Shown here: positions 43,421 to 52,513 of the stretch, piece by piece
How positions within the stretch are numbered: the stretch's first letter is position 1
Layout of the letters: the number at the start of each line of letters is the position of its first letter
NCBI RefSeq assembly: GCF_020539865.1
Contig: NZ_JAJBQV010000003.1
Coordinates: 62,001 to 126,000 of the forward strand
Direction: 5' to 3'
DNA: 64,000 nt
From: Megasphaera elsdenii
Lineage (GTDB): Bacteria > Bacillota > Negativicutes > Veillonellales > Megasphaeraceae
The notes under the pieces: model-generated
Told to the model about the DNA's origin: nothing
Database searches by the model: none
What the model saw: the letters and a program-made list of their open reading frames with translations, nothing else
Program-made: the position numbers and the translations under genes

Positions 43421-44546
43421 GTGTTGTTAGATGAAATGCGTAAACCGCTGGAAGACCTCAAACATAGAATACAAGAAATCGGGGATTCACTTTAACTTAC
43501 CTCGGAAAAAAGAACGTATCATGGATTTAGACATGCAGATGAGTGACCCGACCTTCTGGGATGACCCGGATAAGGCCAAGAAGATTTCCCAGGAAGCGAC
43601 GCTTCTCAAGACGGAAGTCGAAGGCCACGAAGAACTCGTCCGCAAAGCTGACGACCTCAGCGATTATTTGGAAATGGCCATGGAAGACGGCGATGCCTCT
43701 TTTGCCGAAGACATTGAAAAGCAGTACCACGACTTGCTCAAGGACATTGAAAAGCGGGAAGTGCGGCTCCTCTTGTCCGGCGAATACGATAAGTGCAACG
43801 CCCTCATTACCTTCCATGCCGGTGCCGGCGGTACGGAAGCCCAGGACTGGGCGCAGATGCTCATCCGCATGTATACCCGCTGGGCTGAACGCAATGGCTA
43901 TAAACTGACTATCCTGGATATGCAGCCCGGCGATGAAGCCGGCGTCAAGAGCGCCGCTTTCCGCGTCGAAGGCGAATACGCCTATGGCTATTTGAAATCG
44001 GAAAAAGGCGTCCATCGCCTGGTCCGCATTTCGCCTTTCGATGCTGCAGCCCGGCGCCACACGTCCTTTACGGCTGTCGATATCATGCCGGAACTGCCGG
44101 ATGATGTCGATGTCGAAATCAACATGGATGATGTCCGCGTCGATTACTTCCGCGCCTCTGGTGCCGGCGGCCAGCACGTCAACAAGACGAGTTCTGCTGT
44201 CCGCATGACTCATATACCGACGGGCATCGTCGTCCAGTGCCAGAATGAACGGTCGCAGCTGCAGAATAAGGAAATGTGCCTGAAATACTTGCGGGCTAAA
44301 CTCTTTGAATTGGAACAGGAAAAGCAGGAAAAACTGAAAGCCGAAATCGGCGGCGTCCACCAGTCTATCGAATGGGGGAGCCAGATCCGCTCGTACGTGT
44401 TCCACCCGTACAACTTGGTCAAGGACCACCGGACCAACGTTGAAACAGGCAATATCCAGGCTGTCATGGATGGCGACCTGGACATCTTCATCGAAGGGTA
44501 TTTGCAGCAGGAAAAAGAAAAGAAGTTAGCAAAGCAGGAGCTCTAA
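43421..44546 (+). CDS. prfB: Peptide chain release factor 2, expressed by +1 programmed frameshift
   Basis: Terminates translation at UGA and UAA. Frame one, from GTG 43421, encodes 24 residues (LLDEMRKPLEDLKHRIQEIG) ending CTT TAA; skipping T43493 continues as NLPRKKERIMDLDMQMSDPTFWDDP into the full RF2 body, about 374 residues in total. The tripeptide region (SPF-type) and GGQ loop (ASGAGGQHVNKTSSAVR) are present. A frame-zero-only reading of the body would give a non-homologous N-terminus, so the frameshift is well supported. Unusually the in-frame stop is UAA, not UGA. The RBS (GGTGAT) is weak. It follows secA without a visible terminator. Confidence 0.93.
43480..43496 (+). other. prfB +1 frameshift site
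   Basis: A G-rich SD-like stretch (CGGGGA, 43480-43485) lies 4 nt before the slip codon CTT (43490-43492), followed by in-frame TAA (43493-43495) and C. The layout follows the family design (SD-like sequence, CTT, stop, C) except for the stop codon and slightly longer spacing. Confidence 0.85.
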
Positions 44547-44551
44547 AGTAA

Positions 44552-45238
44552 ATGAAAAAATGGATGATTTTCTTTGTCATCGTCGCGGCCCTCTTGGTGG
44601 GCGCCAATTCCTATGCGCCCCAGCTGGCCGAAGCCGGCCTCTGTCAAGCCTTGTCGGCGACACTCAATCTGCATAGCGATGATGTCCGCGTCCAAGCGTC
44701 GCCAGGTGCCAAAATCTTCCTCGGCGACATCGACGCCATTACCGTCCATGCCACCAACTTCCAAGCTGGCGATTTGACCTTCGCCCACTTCGACTGCAAT
44801 CTCTACGGCGTCCACTTCAAGCCGCTCCTGGCCCTGGCCGATCAGGAAGTACGGGTCACGCGGGCAGAGAGCGGGGAAATGACGGCGTCCATCCGTAGCG
44901 AAGAACTGGAAAAGTTCCTGGTCAAAAAGGTCCAGGGACTGACGGACCCGCAGGTCGCCTTTGAAGACGATGCCGTCCGCGTCCAGGGACGAGTGAAGCT
45001 GGGCGGACTCGTGTCGGCTCAGGCTGACGTGCGCGGTCATTTTGGCATGAAAGGGTCGAAGCTCATGTTCATTCCGTCGTCAGTGACGGTAGAAGGCATG
45101 GGTATGCAGATCAGCACGACGCAGATGGCGCATGCTGAGATTTACGACTTTGCCGGTTTTCCCTTGGGAATCCAGCCGGATCGCGTCACCATGCGCGACG
45201 GCCTCCTGACCATCCATGGCCAGGTGAGCAACTCATAG
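44552..45238 (+). CDS. DUF2993 family protein (LmeA-like, envelope lipid-binding)
   Basis: 228 residues with an N-terminal signal/anchor (MKKWMIFFVIVAALLVGANSY) and a DUF2993 body rich in beta strands with alternating hydrophobic residues. The family includes mycobacterial LmeA, a periplasmic phospholipid-binding protein, and resembles tubular lipid-binding (TULIP/AsmA-like) folds; in a diderm this suggests a role in the periplasm, possibly in lipid handling. It starts 6 bp after prfB and 5-15 bp before DUF5693, so it is in the same operon. Confidence 0.8.
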   Translation: MKKWMIFFVIVAALLVGANSYAPQLAEAGLCQALSATLNLHSDDVRVQASPGAKIFLGDIDAITVHATNFQAGDLTFAHFDCNLYGVHFKPLLALADQEVRVTRAESGEMTASIRSEELEKFLVKKVQGLTDPQVAFEDDAVRVQGRVKLGGLVSAQADVRGHFGMKGSKLMFIPSSVTVEGMGMQISTTQMAHAEIYDFAGFPLGIQPDRVTMRDGLLTIHGQVSNS

Positions 45239-45252
45239 ATAAGGTGAAGAGA

Positions 45253-47310
45253 ATGACAAACATGAATAAACGCAGTATGCTGGCGATGATACTGGCCGTC
45301 CTCATCGGCCTGGTATGTGCGCTGGGCATGTGTGTACAACGTAATGCGATAGAAAACGAGTCGACGACGGTAGAACAGGCTATGGACTATGATGCCATCG
45401 TCGTCATGGCCCGTAACGACGGCTACGACCTCGACACGGCACTCCAGATGTGCCGCGATGCCGGCGTTACGAGCTTTACCATTTACGATACTACTCTTAA
45501 TAAACTGACTCAGCGCGGAGAACTTTCGCTGGTGACGAAACTCGGTGCCGACCTCTATTATCCGCAGTTCGGCATTACCGACAAATCGTATGACTACTAC
45601 CTCATCGGCAAGCCTCAGAACCAGAAGGATTTATATTTCGACGAAGTCGTGTCTGACCTCAAGGCCCGTCTGGGCGACGATAAAGTCAAGATCATGTCCC
45701 ATGGTCCGTACCGCATTGCCGGCATCCAAGGTGTCATGCCTGGTTTAGGCGATGTCAACTTGGGCATCCTCAGTGCCGACGCCAAGACCATCAGCGACCA
45801 CGGTTTCCACGTTATCCTGCGGCCGACGAATTACAGCAATCCGACGAAGGAACAGGTAGCCCATTTCTTCGACCGCGTCGATCAGATTAAGAACGTATCG
45901 GGAATCATGTTCGTCGGCAAAGAAGTCCTGGGTTATACGCCGGTCGATGCCGAACGCAAGACCATGTTGGACTATACGGCGGACAATCTGAACGAAAGGG
46001 ACATTCCTTTCTATATGATCGAATCGGTCAATCAGCTCCAGTATAATCAGCAAGATGGCATGTATGACCTGGCTGGCCTGGTCCATTACCGCACGGCCCG
46101 CGTCTATGCCATGGCCAAGGAAGAACTGGAAAAGATTACGCCTGAAGAAGCGGCTATGCGCTTTTACATCAGCGACTTGGAACGCAATGCCCGAGTCAAT
46201 CTCTATCCACTCTATAAGAAGCCCCTCCACGGCATGAACCTGACGCAGACGAACTTGTCCTATGTCAAGCTGGTTTCGCAGAAACTGACGGATCGGGGTT
46301 ACACCCTGGGCCGGGCTTCCATTATGCCGTCTTATTATCCGAACCGCTTGCTCCTGGCCATTACGGCAGCGGCAGCCGCTTGCGGCTTCGTCTTCGTCCT
46401 CAACTTGCTCATTCCTTTGTCGGACCGCAAGAACTATATTCTCATGGCCTTGGGTATTGTCTGCGCGGTCATCGGCGCGATTGTCGCCAAAGGGGCCTTG
46501 TTCCTCCAGGTCTGGGCTATCGGCTGCGCTACGGCTGCGCCGACAGCAGCCATCCTCTTGGCGCTGGACCACTGGAAAAAGAGGAAGATCACCCAGAAAC
46601 TCGGCTATGGCCGCGTCGTCCGCGACGGTACGATTGGCCTGTTCTTCGCCGTCGTCGTCGCTATGATCGGCGGCCTCTATATTGCTGCGATGCTGGGCAA
46701 TATCCGTTTCTTCATGGAATTCGACTTCTACCGCGGCGTCAAACTGACCTTCGTCCTGCCGCTGCTCCTGGTGGCTATCGGCTATCTGCGCCGCTTCCCG
46801 CTCATGGGACAGGCCATTGCCTCGCCGGCGGACCTCAAGGTCTTTGTCAAGGATTTCCTCAATATTCCCATTAAGATGGGAACCATCCTCATCTTGGCCG
46901 TCCTGGCCCTGGCTGGCATCATCTTCGTCGGCCGCAGCGGCCACACGGCAGGCGTCCCCGTACCGGGCGTGGAAGTGGCTATGCGCCGTTTCCTGGAAAA
47001 TGTCCTTTATGCCCGGCCGCGGGAAAAGGAATTCCTCATCGGCCATCCGGCTTTTTACCTCATGGTAGCTGCGCTGTACCGTAAATGGCCGCAGCTGCTG
47101 CACTTCTTCCTGGTCATCGCCGCTGCCATCGGCGTCGGCTCCATGGTCGAAACCTTCGCCCATATCCGTACACCTTTCCTCATGTCCTTCATCCGCGGCA
47201 TCAACGGCTGGGTGACGGGCATGGTCATCGGTATCGGTTTGATCATCGCTATTGCCATCGTCAGCTATGTGACGACATGGCTAGGAAAGCAGGTGGCCCA
47301 TCGTGACTAG
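45253..47310 (+). CDS. DUF5693 family polytopic membrane protein
   Basis: 685 residues. One N-terminal membrane span (about 7-27), an extracytoplasmic domain of about 330 residues (from YDAIVVMARNDGYDLDTALQMC on, possibly TIM-barrel-like), then about nine to ten membrane spans. The family is found in Negativicutes and other Firmicutes directly upstream of csaB, as here with an 8-bp overlap, so a role in wall-polymer assembly or modification is likely. ATG 45253 with RBS AAGGTGA is preferred over GTG 45244, which lies within that RBS. Confidence 0.82.
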   Translation: MTNMNKRSMLAMILAVLIGLVCALGMCVQRNAIENESTTVEQAMDYDAIVVMARNDGYDLDTALQMCRDAGVTSFTIYDTTLNKLTQRGELSLVTKLGADLYYPQFGITDKSYDYYLIGKPQNQKDLYFDEVVSDLKARLGDDKVKIMSHGPYRIAGIQGVMPGLGDVNLGILSADAKTISDHGFHVILRPTNYSNPTKEQVAHFFDRVDQIKNVSGIMFVGKEVLGYTPVDAERKTMLDYTADNLNERDIPFYMIESVNQLQYNQQDGMYDLAGLVHYRTARVYAMAKEELEKITPEEAAMRFYISDLERNARVNLYPLYKKPLHGMNLTQTNLSYVKLVSQKLTDRGYTLGRASIMPSYYPNRLLLAITAAAAACGFVFVLNLLIPLSDRKNYILMALGIVCAVIGAIVAKGALFLQVWAIGCATAAPTAAILLALDHWKKRKITQKLGYGRVVRDGTIGLFFAVVVAMIGGLYIAAMLGNIRFFMEFDFYRGVKLTFVLPLLLVAIGYLRRFPLMGQAIASPADLKVFVKDFLNIPIKMGTILILAVLALAGIIFVGRSGHTAGVPVPGVEVAMRRFLENVLYARPREKEFLIGHPAFYLMVAALYRKWPQLLHFFLVIAAAIGVGSMVETFAHIRTPFLMSFIRGINGWVTGMVIGIGLIIAIAIVSYVTTWLGKQVAHRD

Positions 47311-48436
47311 AGTCGTCATTTCCGGCTATTACGGTTTTGCCAATGCTGGCGACGAAGCCATGCTGGCGGCCATTGTCGGCTCCCTGAAAGACATTATTCC
47401 TGACGTATCTATTACGGTCATCACTGGCAACTGCCGCATGACCCGGGAAAACCATAACGTACAGGCTGTACATCGCCTGAATTTCTTTGCTATCGCAGCG
47501 GCTATTCGCCGCTGTGATATTCTTATAAGCGGTGGTGGCAGCCTCTTACAGGACGTGACCAGCGCCCGCAGCCTCTATTATTATTTGTGGATCATGAAAA
47601 TCGCCTTGTTTTTCAAGAAGCCCGTCATGCTCTACGCCCAGGGCATCGGTCCCGTCCGCGGCGCCAAGGCCCGCCGGGCTGTGCGTGACGTCTTGCAGCG
47701 CGTTGCTGTCATCGGCGTCCGCGATGCCGATTCTAAGGCTGAACTGGCCGCTATGGGCGTAACCCGGCCGCCTATCCACGTCACGGCCGATGCCGTCTTG
47801 TCTATGCATCCCGTCGATAAGAACATCGGCCTCTATATCCTGAAGAAATACGGCATTACCGGCATCCGCCGGCGCCTGGGCATTGCCGTCCGCAACTGGC
47901 AGGACCATGAAGCCTATAAGGACGCCATCGCCGCCGCAGCCGACGAATTGCAGGAAAAACAGGACGTCCACGTTATCTTCATCCCAATGCAGTACCCGGC
48001 CGATGTCGAAGCGGGCCGCGATATTGCCAGCCGCATGAAGACGAAGGCCGTCGTCCTGGACGGCCATTATACGACAGTGGAATTCATGTCCCTCATGGGC
48101 TGCATGGATGAAGTCATTGCCAACCGTTTGCACGCTTTGATTTTTTCGGCCATCATGCAGGTGCCGGCGACAGCTGTGTCGTATGACCCGAAAATCGATA
48201 GTTTCATCGACATCATCGGCGATACGGTCTGTGGTACGACGGAAAACGTCCAGGCTGAGGATATCGTCGCTGACGTGACGAAGAAATTATCCCTCGGCCA
48301 TTTGGCACCGGAAGTCAAGGCCCGCCTCAATCACTTGCGGCGCCAGTCTCTGCGTAATGCCTATCTGGCCCTGCGGATCCTGGAGGGAAGGAAAGGTGTC
48401 CGCAAGCGCCTGCAACAGCATCGGAGGTCTTTATGA
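47303..48436 (+). CDS. csaB: Polysaccharide pyruvyl transferase CsaB
   Basis: 377 residues with the CsaB signature: VVISGYYGFANAGDEAMLAAIV at the N-terminus, ISGGGSLLQDVTS, and PVMLYAQGIGPV, and a C-terminal conserved NRLHALIFS. It adds ketal pyruvate to secondary cell-wall polysaccharide, creating the ligand bound by SLH domains in many Firmicutes. In this window it would serve the SLH porins at 33-36 kb, although some Negativicutes SLH domains recognise cadaverine-modified peptidoglycan instead. It overlaps DUF5693 by 8 bp and ftsE by 4 bp. Confidence 0.93.
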   Translation: MTRVVISGYYGFANAGDEAMLAAIVGSLKDIIPDVSITVITGNCRMTRENHNVQAVHRLNFFAIAAAIRRCDILISGGGSLLQDVTSARSLYYYLWIMKIALFFKKPVMLYAQGIGPVRGAKARRAVRDVLQRVAVIGVRDADSKAELAAMGVTRPPIHVTADAVLSMHPVDKNIGLYILKKYGITGIRRRLGIAVRNWQDHEAYKDAIAAAADELQEKQDVHVIFIPMQYPADVEAGRDIASRMKTKAVVLDGHYTTVEFMSLMGCMDEVIANRLHALIFSAIMQVPATAVSYDPKIDSFIDIIGDTVCGTTENVQAEDIVADVTKKLSLGHLAPEVKARLNHLRRQSLRNAYLALRILEGRKGVRKRLQQHRRSL

Positions 48437-49119
48437 TTGAATTAAAGAACGTATCCAAGGTCTATGACAATGGTTCCATTGCCCTGGACCACGTATCGCT
48501 CCATATCGGCAAGGGCGAGTTCGTCTTCGTCGTCGGCGCCAGTGGTGCCGGCAAGTCGACGCTCATCAAGCTCTTGTCCCATGAAGAACTGCCGTCGCGG
48601 GGCTCAGTCTTTGTCAACGGCATTGAAGTGAATAAGCTGGCTAAGAACCGTGTACCTTATTTGCGCCGCAAAATGGGTATCGTCTTCCAGGATTTTCGCC
48701 TCCTGCCCAATAAGACGGCCCAGGAAAACGTGGCCTTTGCCATGGAAGTCATCGAAGCGCCGCGACGCCTTATCCGCCGCCGTGTCCGCGATGTCCTCGA
48801 CCTGGTCGGCCTCGTCGGCAAGGCCGATGCCCTGCCGAAGAACCTCAGCGGCGGCGAACAGCAGCGCGTAGCTATCGCCAGAGCCATTGTCAACCGGCCG
48901 CTGCTGCTCATTGCCGATGAACCGACGGGAAATTTGGACCCGGAAACGTCGCGGGATATTATGGAAGTCTTCCGGAAAATCAACCACATGGGGACGACCG
49001 TCCTTATGGTAACCCATGATAAGACCCTCGTCGATATGATGAACAAGCGGGTCATCGAAATCGATGGCGGCAAAGTGGTCCGCGATGAACAGAAGGGAGG
49101 CTACGACGATGAAACTTAG
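48433..49119 (+). CDS. ftsE: Cell division ABC transporter ATP-binding protein FtsE
   Basis: 228-residue ABC ATPase: Walker A GASGAGKSTLIK, signature LSGGEQQRVAIARAI, Walker B LLIADEPTGNLDPE and the H-loop MVTHDK. The IVFQDFRLLPNKT Q-loop is FtsE-like. It drives FtsX to activate peptidoglycan hydrolases during division. ATGA overlap with csaB; overlaps ftsX by 11 bp. Confidence 0.95.
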   Translation: MIELKNVSKVYDNGSIALDHVSLHIGKGEFVFVVGASGAGKSTLIKLLSHEELPSRGSVFVNGIEVNKLAKNRVPYLRRKMGIVFQDFRLLPNKTAQENVAFAMEVIEAPRRLIRRRVRDVLDLVGLVGKADALPKNLSGGEQQRVAIARAIVNRPLLLIADEPTGNLDPETSRDIMEVFRKINHMGTTVLMVTHDKTLVDMMNKRVIEIDGGKVVRDEQKGGYDDET

Positions 49120-49996
49120 GACCATGCGTTACTACATGGCCGAAGCGGTCCAGTCGTTCTGGCGCAACCGCTTCATGTCCATCGCGTCCATTGCTACTGT
49201 CGCTTTGTCGTTGTTCATCTTAGGGATTTTCTTGACCCTCGTGGCCAACCTCGATTATTTCGTTGAGAACTTGGAAAGCCAAGTCGAAATCACGGTCTAC
49301 CTCAAAGACGATGTGACCCAGAAGGATATCGACAGCGTCGGCCGCCGCCTGAGTGCCCTTCCCGATGTGAAATCTGTATCCTTTACTGATAAGGACCAGG
49401 CCATGGCTATCCTCAAGGAACGCATGAAGGACCAGCCAGGCATCCTCGACGCCCTGGACGGCAAGAATCCCTTGCCCAGCTCCTATGAAGTGACCTTTAC
49501 CGAACCGGAAGCGGTGCGCCGGACGGCGGACATCGTTTCTGACTATCCCGAAGTCGAAGGGACCCATTACGGACAGGAAATCGTCGAACAGCTCTTCCAG
49601 ATTACGCGCATCATCCGCTGGGGCGGTATTGCTTTAATTATTTTCCTGACCTTGGCTATGCTGTTCATCATTTCCAATACCATCCGCCTGACTGTCTTCG
49701 CCAGGCGCAAAGAAATCGCCATCATGAAATACGTCGGCGCGACGAACTGGTTCATCCGCTGGCCGTTCCTCCTGGAAGGGCTGCTCCTGGGCTTCATCGG
49801 CGGCGTCCTGGCGGACCTGGCCCTGTGGCAGTTCTACGGCTTTGTCGTCACGGCCATCCATCAGTCTTTGGCCTTCTTGCCCATGGTCAGCGTCTATCCC
49901 TTTATGTACCGCACAGCGGCTATCCTCTGGGTCATCAGTATGATCATCGGCGCCTTGGGCAGTACGATTTCACTGAAACGATATATGAAGGTGTAA
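49109..49996 (+). CDS. ftsX: Cell division ABC transporter permease FtsX
   Basis: 295 residues with four membrane spans: one near residues 20-45, an extracytoplasmic loop with VEITVYLKDDVTQKDIDSV (residues 60-160) that contacts the hydrolase activator, and three spans at the C-terminus. ATG 49109 with RBS AAGGGAGG; the upstream in-frame codon at 49064 lacks an RBS. It transmits FtsE ATP cycles to the M23 protein encoded next, 1 bp downstream. Confidence 0.95.
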   Translation: MKLRTMRYYMAEAVQSFWRNRFMSIASIATVALSLFILGIFLTLVANLDYFVENLESQVEITVYLKDDVTQKDIDSVGRRLSALPDVKSVSFTDKDQAMAILKERMKDQPGILDALDGKNPLPSSYEVTFTEPEAVRRTADIVSDYPEVEGTHYGQEIVEQLFQITRIIRWGGIALIIFLTLAMLFIISNTIRLTVFARRKEIAIMKYVGATNWFIRWPFLLEGLLLGFIGGVLADLALWQFYGFVVTAIHQSLAFLPMVSVYPFMYRTAAILWVISMIIGALGSTISLKRYMKV

Positions 49997-49997
49997 T

Positions 49998-51182
49998 ATG
50001 GTAAGAAAATATATCATCCTTGCCGTGATGGCGGCCCTGTTATCGCCGTGTCTCCTGACTTTTGCCGACGATGACCTGCAGGGCCAGCTGGACGATGTCC
50101 AGAACCGCATGGCCGAACAGAGTGAGAAGAAGGCTCACGCCCAAATGGTCATCGACAACGTCAATGACAAGCTCTATGAAATCCAGAAGAACCTGGAAGC
50201 GGCGCAAGGCGAATATCAGGCTGTGACGGCCGATTTGGCAGGGACAGAGGAAAAAATAGCGGCTACCCAGGCCGAACTTGATGAGAACCGGACGCGTTTG
50301 CAGAAGCGGGAAAAAGTCTTTACCAAGCGCATCCGTGATATCTACATGCACGGTCAGCTGAGTTATCTCGACGTCGTCCTCGGCGCTAAGGATTTCAGCG
50401 ACTTCTCGAACCGCTTGGAACTCCTGCGCCGCGTCATTGATGCCGATATTTCCCTTATTGCTGATATCCGTCAAGAACGGGCAGCCATCGAAGCGGCTCA
50501 AAAAGAATTAGAAGTGCAGCGTAACCGTCAGGCCCAGCTGCGCGATGAAGCGAAGGCCAAGCGCGACGAAATCGCCGCTCATAAAGACGAACAGCAAGCC
50601 GTCCTCTACCAGGCCCAGAACGATAAGGCTACGGCTGAAAAAGCCTATGCCGAATATCAGCAGGCTTCTCAGTCCATTGCCGAAATGCTGCGCCAGCGGG
50701 CGTCGGCTGAAGCGCAGCCGGCTCCGGCCGCTCCCGACAGCAGTGATCAGGGCGAAAGCAGTGACGCCGGCAGCTCCCAGCCTTCCAGCGGAGGAGGGAC
50801 CGGTGCTATGATCTGGCCCGTCAACGGCGTCGTCACGTCACCTTACGGGTACCGGACCCATCCTATCTTCGGGACGACTATTTACCATAGCGGCATCGAT
50901 ATCGGCGTCGATTATGGCACTCCTGTCCAGGCTGCTGATGGGGGTACCGTCGTCGAAGCCGGCTGGATTAGTGGTTATGGCTACGCCGTCGTCATCGACC
51001 ACGGCAACGGCCTGTCGACCTTGTACGGCCACAACCAGGAACTCGCCGTTTCACCGGGCCAGGCCGTCTCTCAAGGCCAGGTCATCGCTTATGCCGGCTC
51101 GACAGGTAATTCCACAGGGCCCCACGTTCACTTTGAAGTCCGTGCCAACGGTGACCCTGTCGATCCGCAGGGATATGTTTGA
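49998..51182 (+). CDS. EnvC/PcsB-like murein hydrolase or activator (coiled coil + M23)
   Basis: 394 residues: signal peptide (ending LLTFADD), a long coiled-coil region (about residues 25-235), a low-complexity Ala/Pro/Ser/Gly linker and a C-terminal LytM/M23 domain. The zinc ligands appear intact: HSGIDIGVDYG (His, Asp) and GPHVHFEVR (HxH), so it may be an active endopeptidase rather than a degenerate activator like E. coli EnvC. Position directly behind ftsEX fits the FtsEX-dependent hydrolase of the division site. Confidence 0.92.
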   Translation: MVRKYIILAVMAALLSPCLLTFADDDLQGQLDDVQNRMAEQSEKKAHAQMVIDNVNDKLYEIQKNLEAAQGEYQAVTADLAGTEEKIAATQAELDENRTRLQKREKVFTKRIRDIYMHGQLSYLDVVLGAKDFSDFSNRLELLRRVIDADISLIADIRQERAAIEAAQKELEVQRNRQAQLRDEAKAKRDEIAAHKDEQQAVLYQAQNDKATAEKAYAEYQQASQSIAEMLRQRASAEAQPAPAAPDSSDQGESSDAGSSQPSSGGGTGAMIWPVNGVVTSPYGYRTHPIFGTTIYHSGIDIGVDYGTPVQAADGGTVVEAGWISGYGYAVVIDHGNGLSTLYGHNQELAVSPGQAVSQGQVIAYAGSTGNSTGPHVHFEVRANGDPVDPQGYV

Positions 51183-51220
51183 GGTATGAAGTTTGATACA
51201 CTATACAAGGAGGCACCATA

Positions 51221-52378
51221 ATGGGGAAACATAGTTTACGGCAGACGTGGGAGAACGTCCGCCGGCCGCTGGGATATGTCTGCAGCGGTATGATTATCAT
51301 GATTGTCGCCATGGTTGGCCTCTTTTGGTATTATACGGGCCGGCCTTCGTCGATGTTTGAATTTTTCCGGACTTTGGAAATCATCGAAAGCCATTATGCC
51401 GAAAATGTTGATAAAAATGCCATCTTTGACGGTGCCTTACAGGGCATGGTCAGTACCTTAGGCGATAAACATTCGACCTACCTCGGCGGCGATTTGTATA
51501 AAGACTTTTCCGCCCAAATGAGCGGCACCTATGCCGGTATCGGCGTCTATATCGCGTCGACGGATGACGGCATCCTCATCGCCGGTGTCATGGAAGGCAG
51601 TCCGGCTGAAGAGGCAGGCCTCCAGCGCGGTGATATCCTGGTATCCATCGACGGCACGTCTGTCGAAGGGTATCAGCTGGAAGATGTATCTAAGCATATC
51701 CGCGGGCCTGTCGATACCAGCGTCGACCTCGTCGTCCGCCGCAATGGCGAAGAGCAATCTTTTACGGTCCAGCGCCGTCAGATCCACGTGCCGACCGTGG
51801 CTGGCAAGATGGTCGACGGGACCGATGTCGGCTACATCCGCATTGCCGTCTTCAGCGATGGCACAGCTGACGATTTCACGAAGGAATTCACGAAGCTCCG
51901 CGAACAGGGCATGAAGAAGCTCATCCTCGATTTGCGCGATAACCCTGGCGGCATTGTCGAACAGGCCGTTGGGGTAGCCAGCAATTTCGTTCCGCCGAAC
52001 AGCACCATCGTGTCCTATACGGAACAAGATGGCAAACTAGACCAGTACACGGCCCAAGGGACGGATGATCCCATTCCCATCGTCGTCTTAGTCAATGAAA
52101 ATTCGGCCAGTGCTTCAGAAATTGTCGCCGGTGCCGTCCAGGATATGAAGCTCGGCCCCGTTGTCGGCGTCAAGACCTACGGCAAGGGGACGGTTCAAGG
52201 CGTCTTCCCTGTCGATTCGTCATCGGCTGTCAAAGTGACTGTTGCCAAGTATCGGACGACGAATGGCCGCGAAATCGATGGCGTCGGCATCGAACCGGAT
52301 GTCGTCGTTCCTCTGACGCCATCAGACCCGGAAGACAGCCAGTTCGAGAAGGCTTTGGAAATTATTCAGGAAAAATGA
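51221..52378 (+). CDS. C-terminal processing peptidase, S41 family
   Basis: 385 residues: N-terminal membrane anchor (about 25-43), a PDZ domain (about 105-185, GIGVYIASTDDGILIAGVMEGSPAEEAGLQRGD) and the tail-specific protease core with catalytic Ser in NENSASASEIVAGA and Lys in GVKTYGKGTVQ. Periplasmic CtpA-like proteases cleave C-termini of secreted proteins and control peptidoglycan hydrolases; the location next to the FtsEX/M23 genes supports that. RBS AAGGAGG upstream. Confidence 0.94.
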   Translation: MGKHSLRQTWENVRRPLGYVCSGMIIMIVAMVGLFWYYTGRPSSMFEFFRTLEIIESHYAENVDKNAIFDGALQGMVSTLGDKHSTYLGGDLYKDFSAQMSGTYAGIGVYIASTDDGILIAGVMEGSPAEEAGLQRGDILVSIDGTSVEGYQLEDVSKHIRGPVDTSVDLVVRRNGEEQSFTVQRRQIHVPTVAGKMVDGTDVGYIRIAVFSDGTADDFTKEFTKLREQGMKKLILDLRDNPGGIVEQAVGVASNFVPPNSTIVSYTEQDGKLDQYTAQGTDDPIPIVVLVNENSASASEIVAGAVQDMKLGPVVGVKTYGKGTVQGVFPVDSSSAVKVTVAKYRTTNGREIDGVGIEPDVVVPLTPSDPEDSQFEKALEIIQEK

Positions 52379-52450
52379 CTTTACAGATGGGCCAATATGC
52401 TTTAAAATTTGATAGTAACGTCAATTAGATATTTTTGGACAGATAGACAG

Positions 52451-52478
52451 GAGACATGGTATATGTATGCTGTGTCTC
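52451..52478 (+). terminator. Possible terminator after ctpA-like gene
   Basis: GAGACA pairs with TGTCTC around a 16-nt loop, followed by TTTCTG; stem is short, so this is tentative. Confidence 0.35.
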
Positions 52479-52513
52479 TTTCTGTATCCGTATGTATTCC
52501 TATGAGGTGAAAT

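Noticed and set aside
43431..43493. Simple prfB start at ATG 43431 in the downstream frame
   Set aside because: It gives a non-RF2 N-terminus (KCVNRWKTSN...), whereas the other frame encodes a recognisable RF2 start ending at a CTT-stop frameshift site.
45745..47163. 472-codon minus-strand frame opposite DUF5693
   Set aside because: Asp/Glu/Gln/Arg-rich composition typical of antisense frames; the plus-strand membrane protein is coherent and in an operon.
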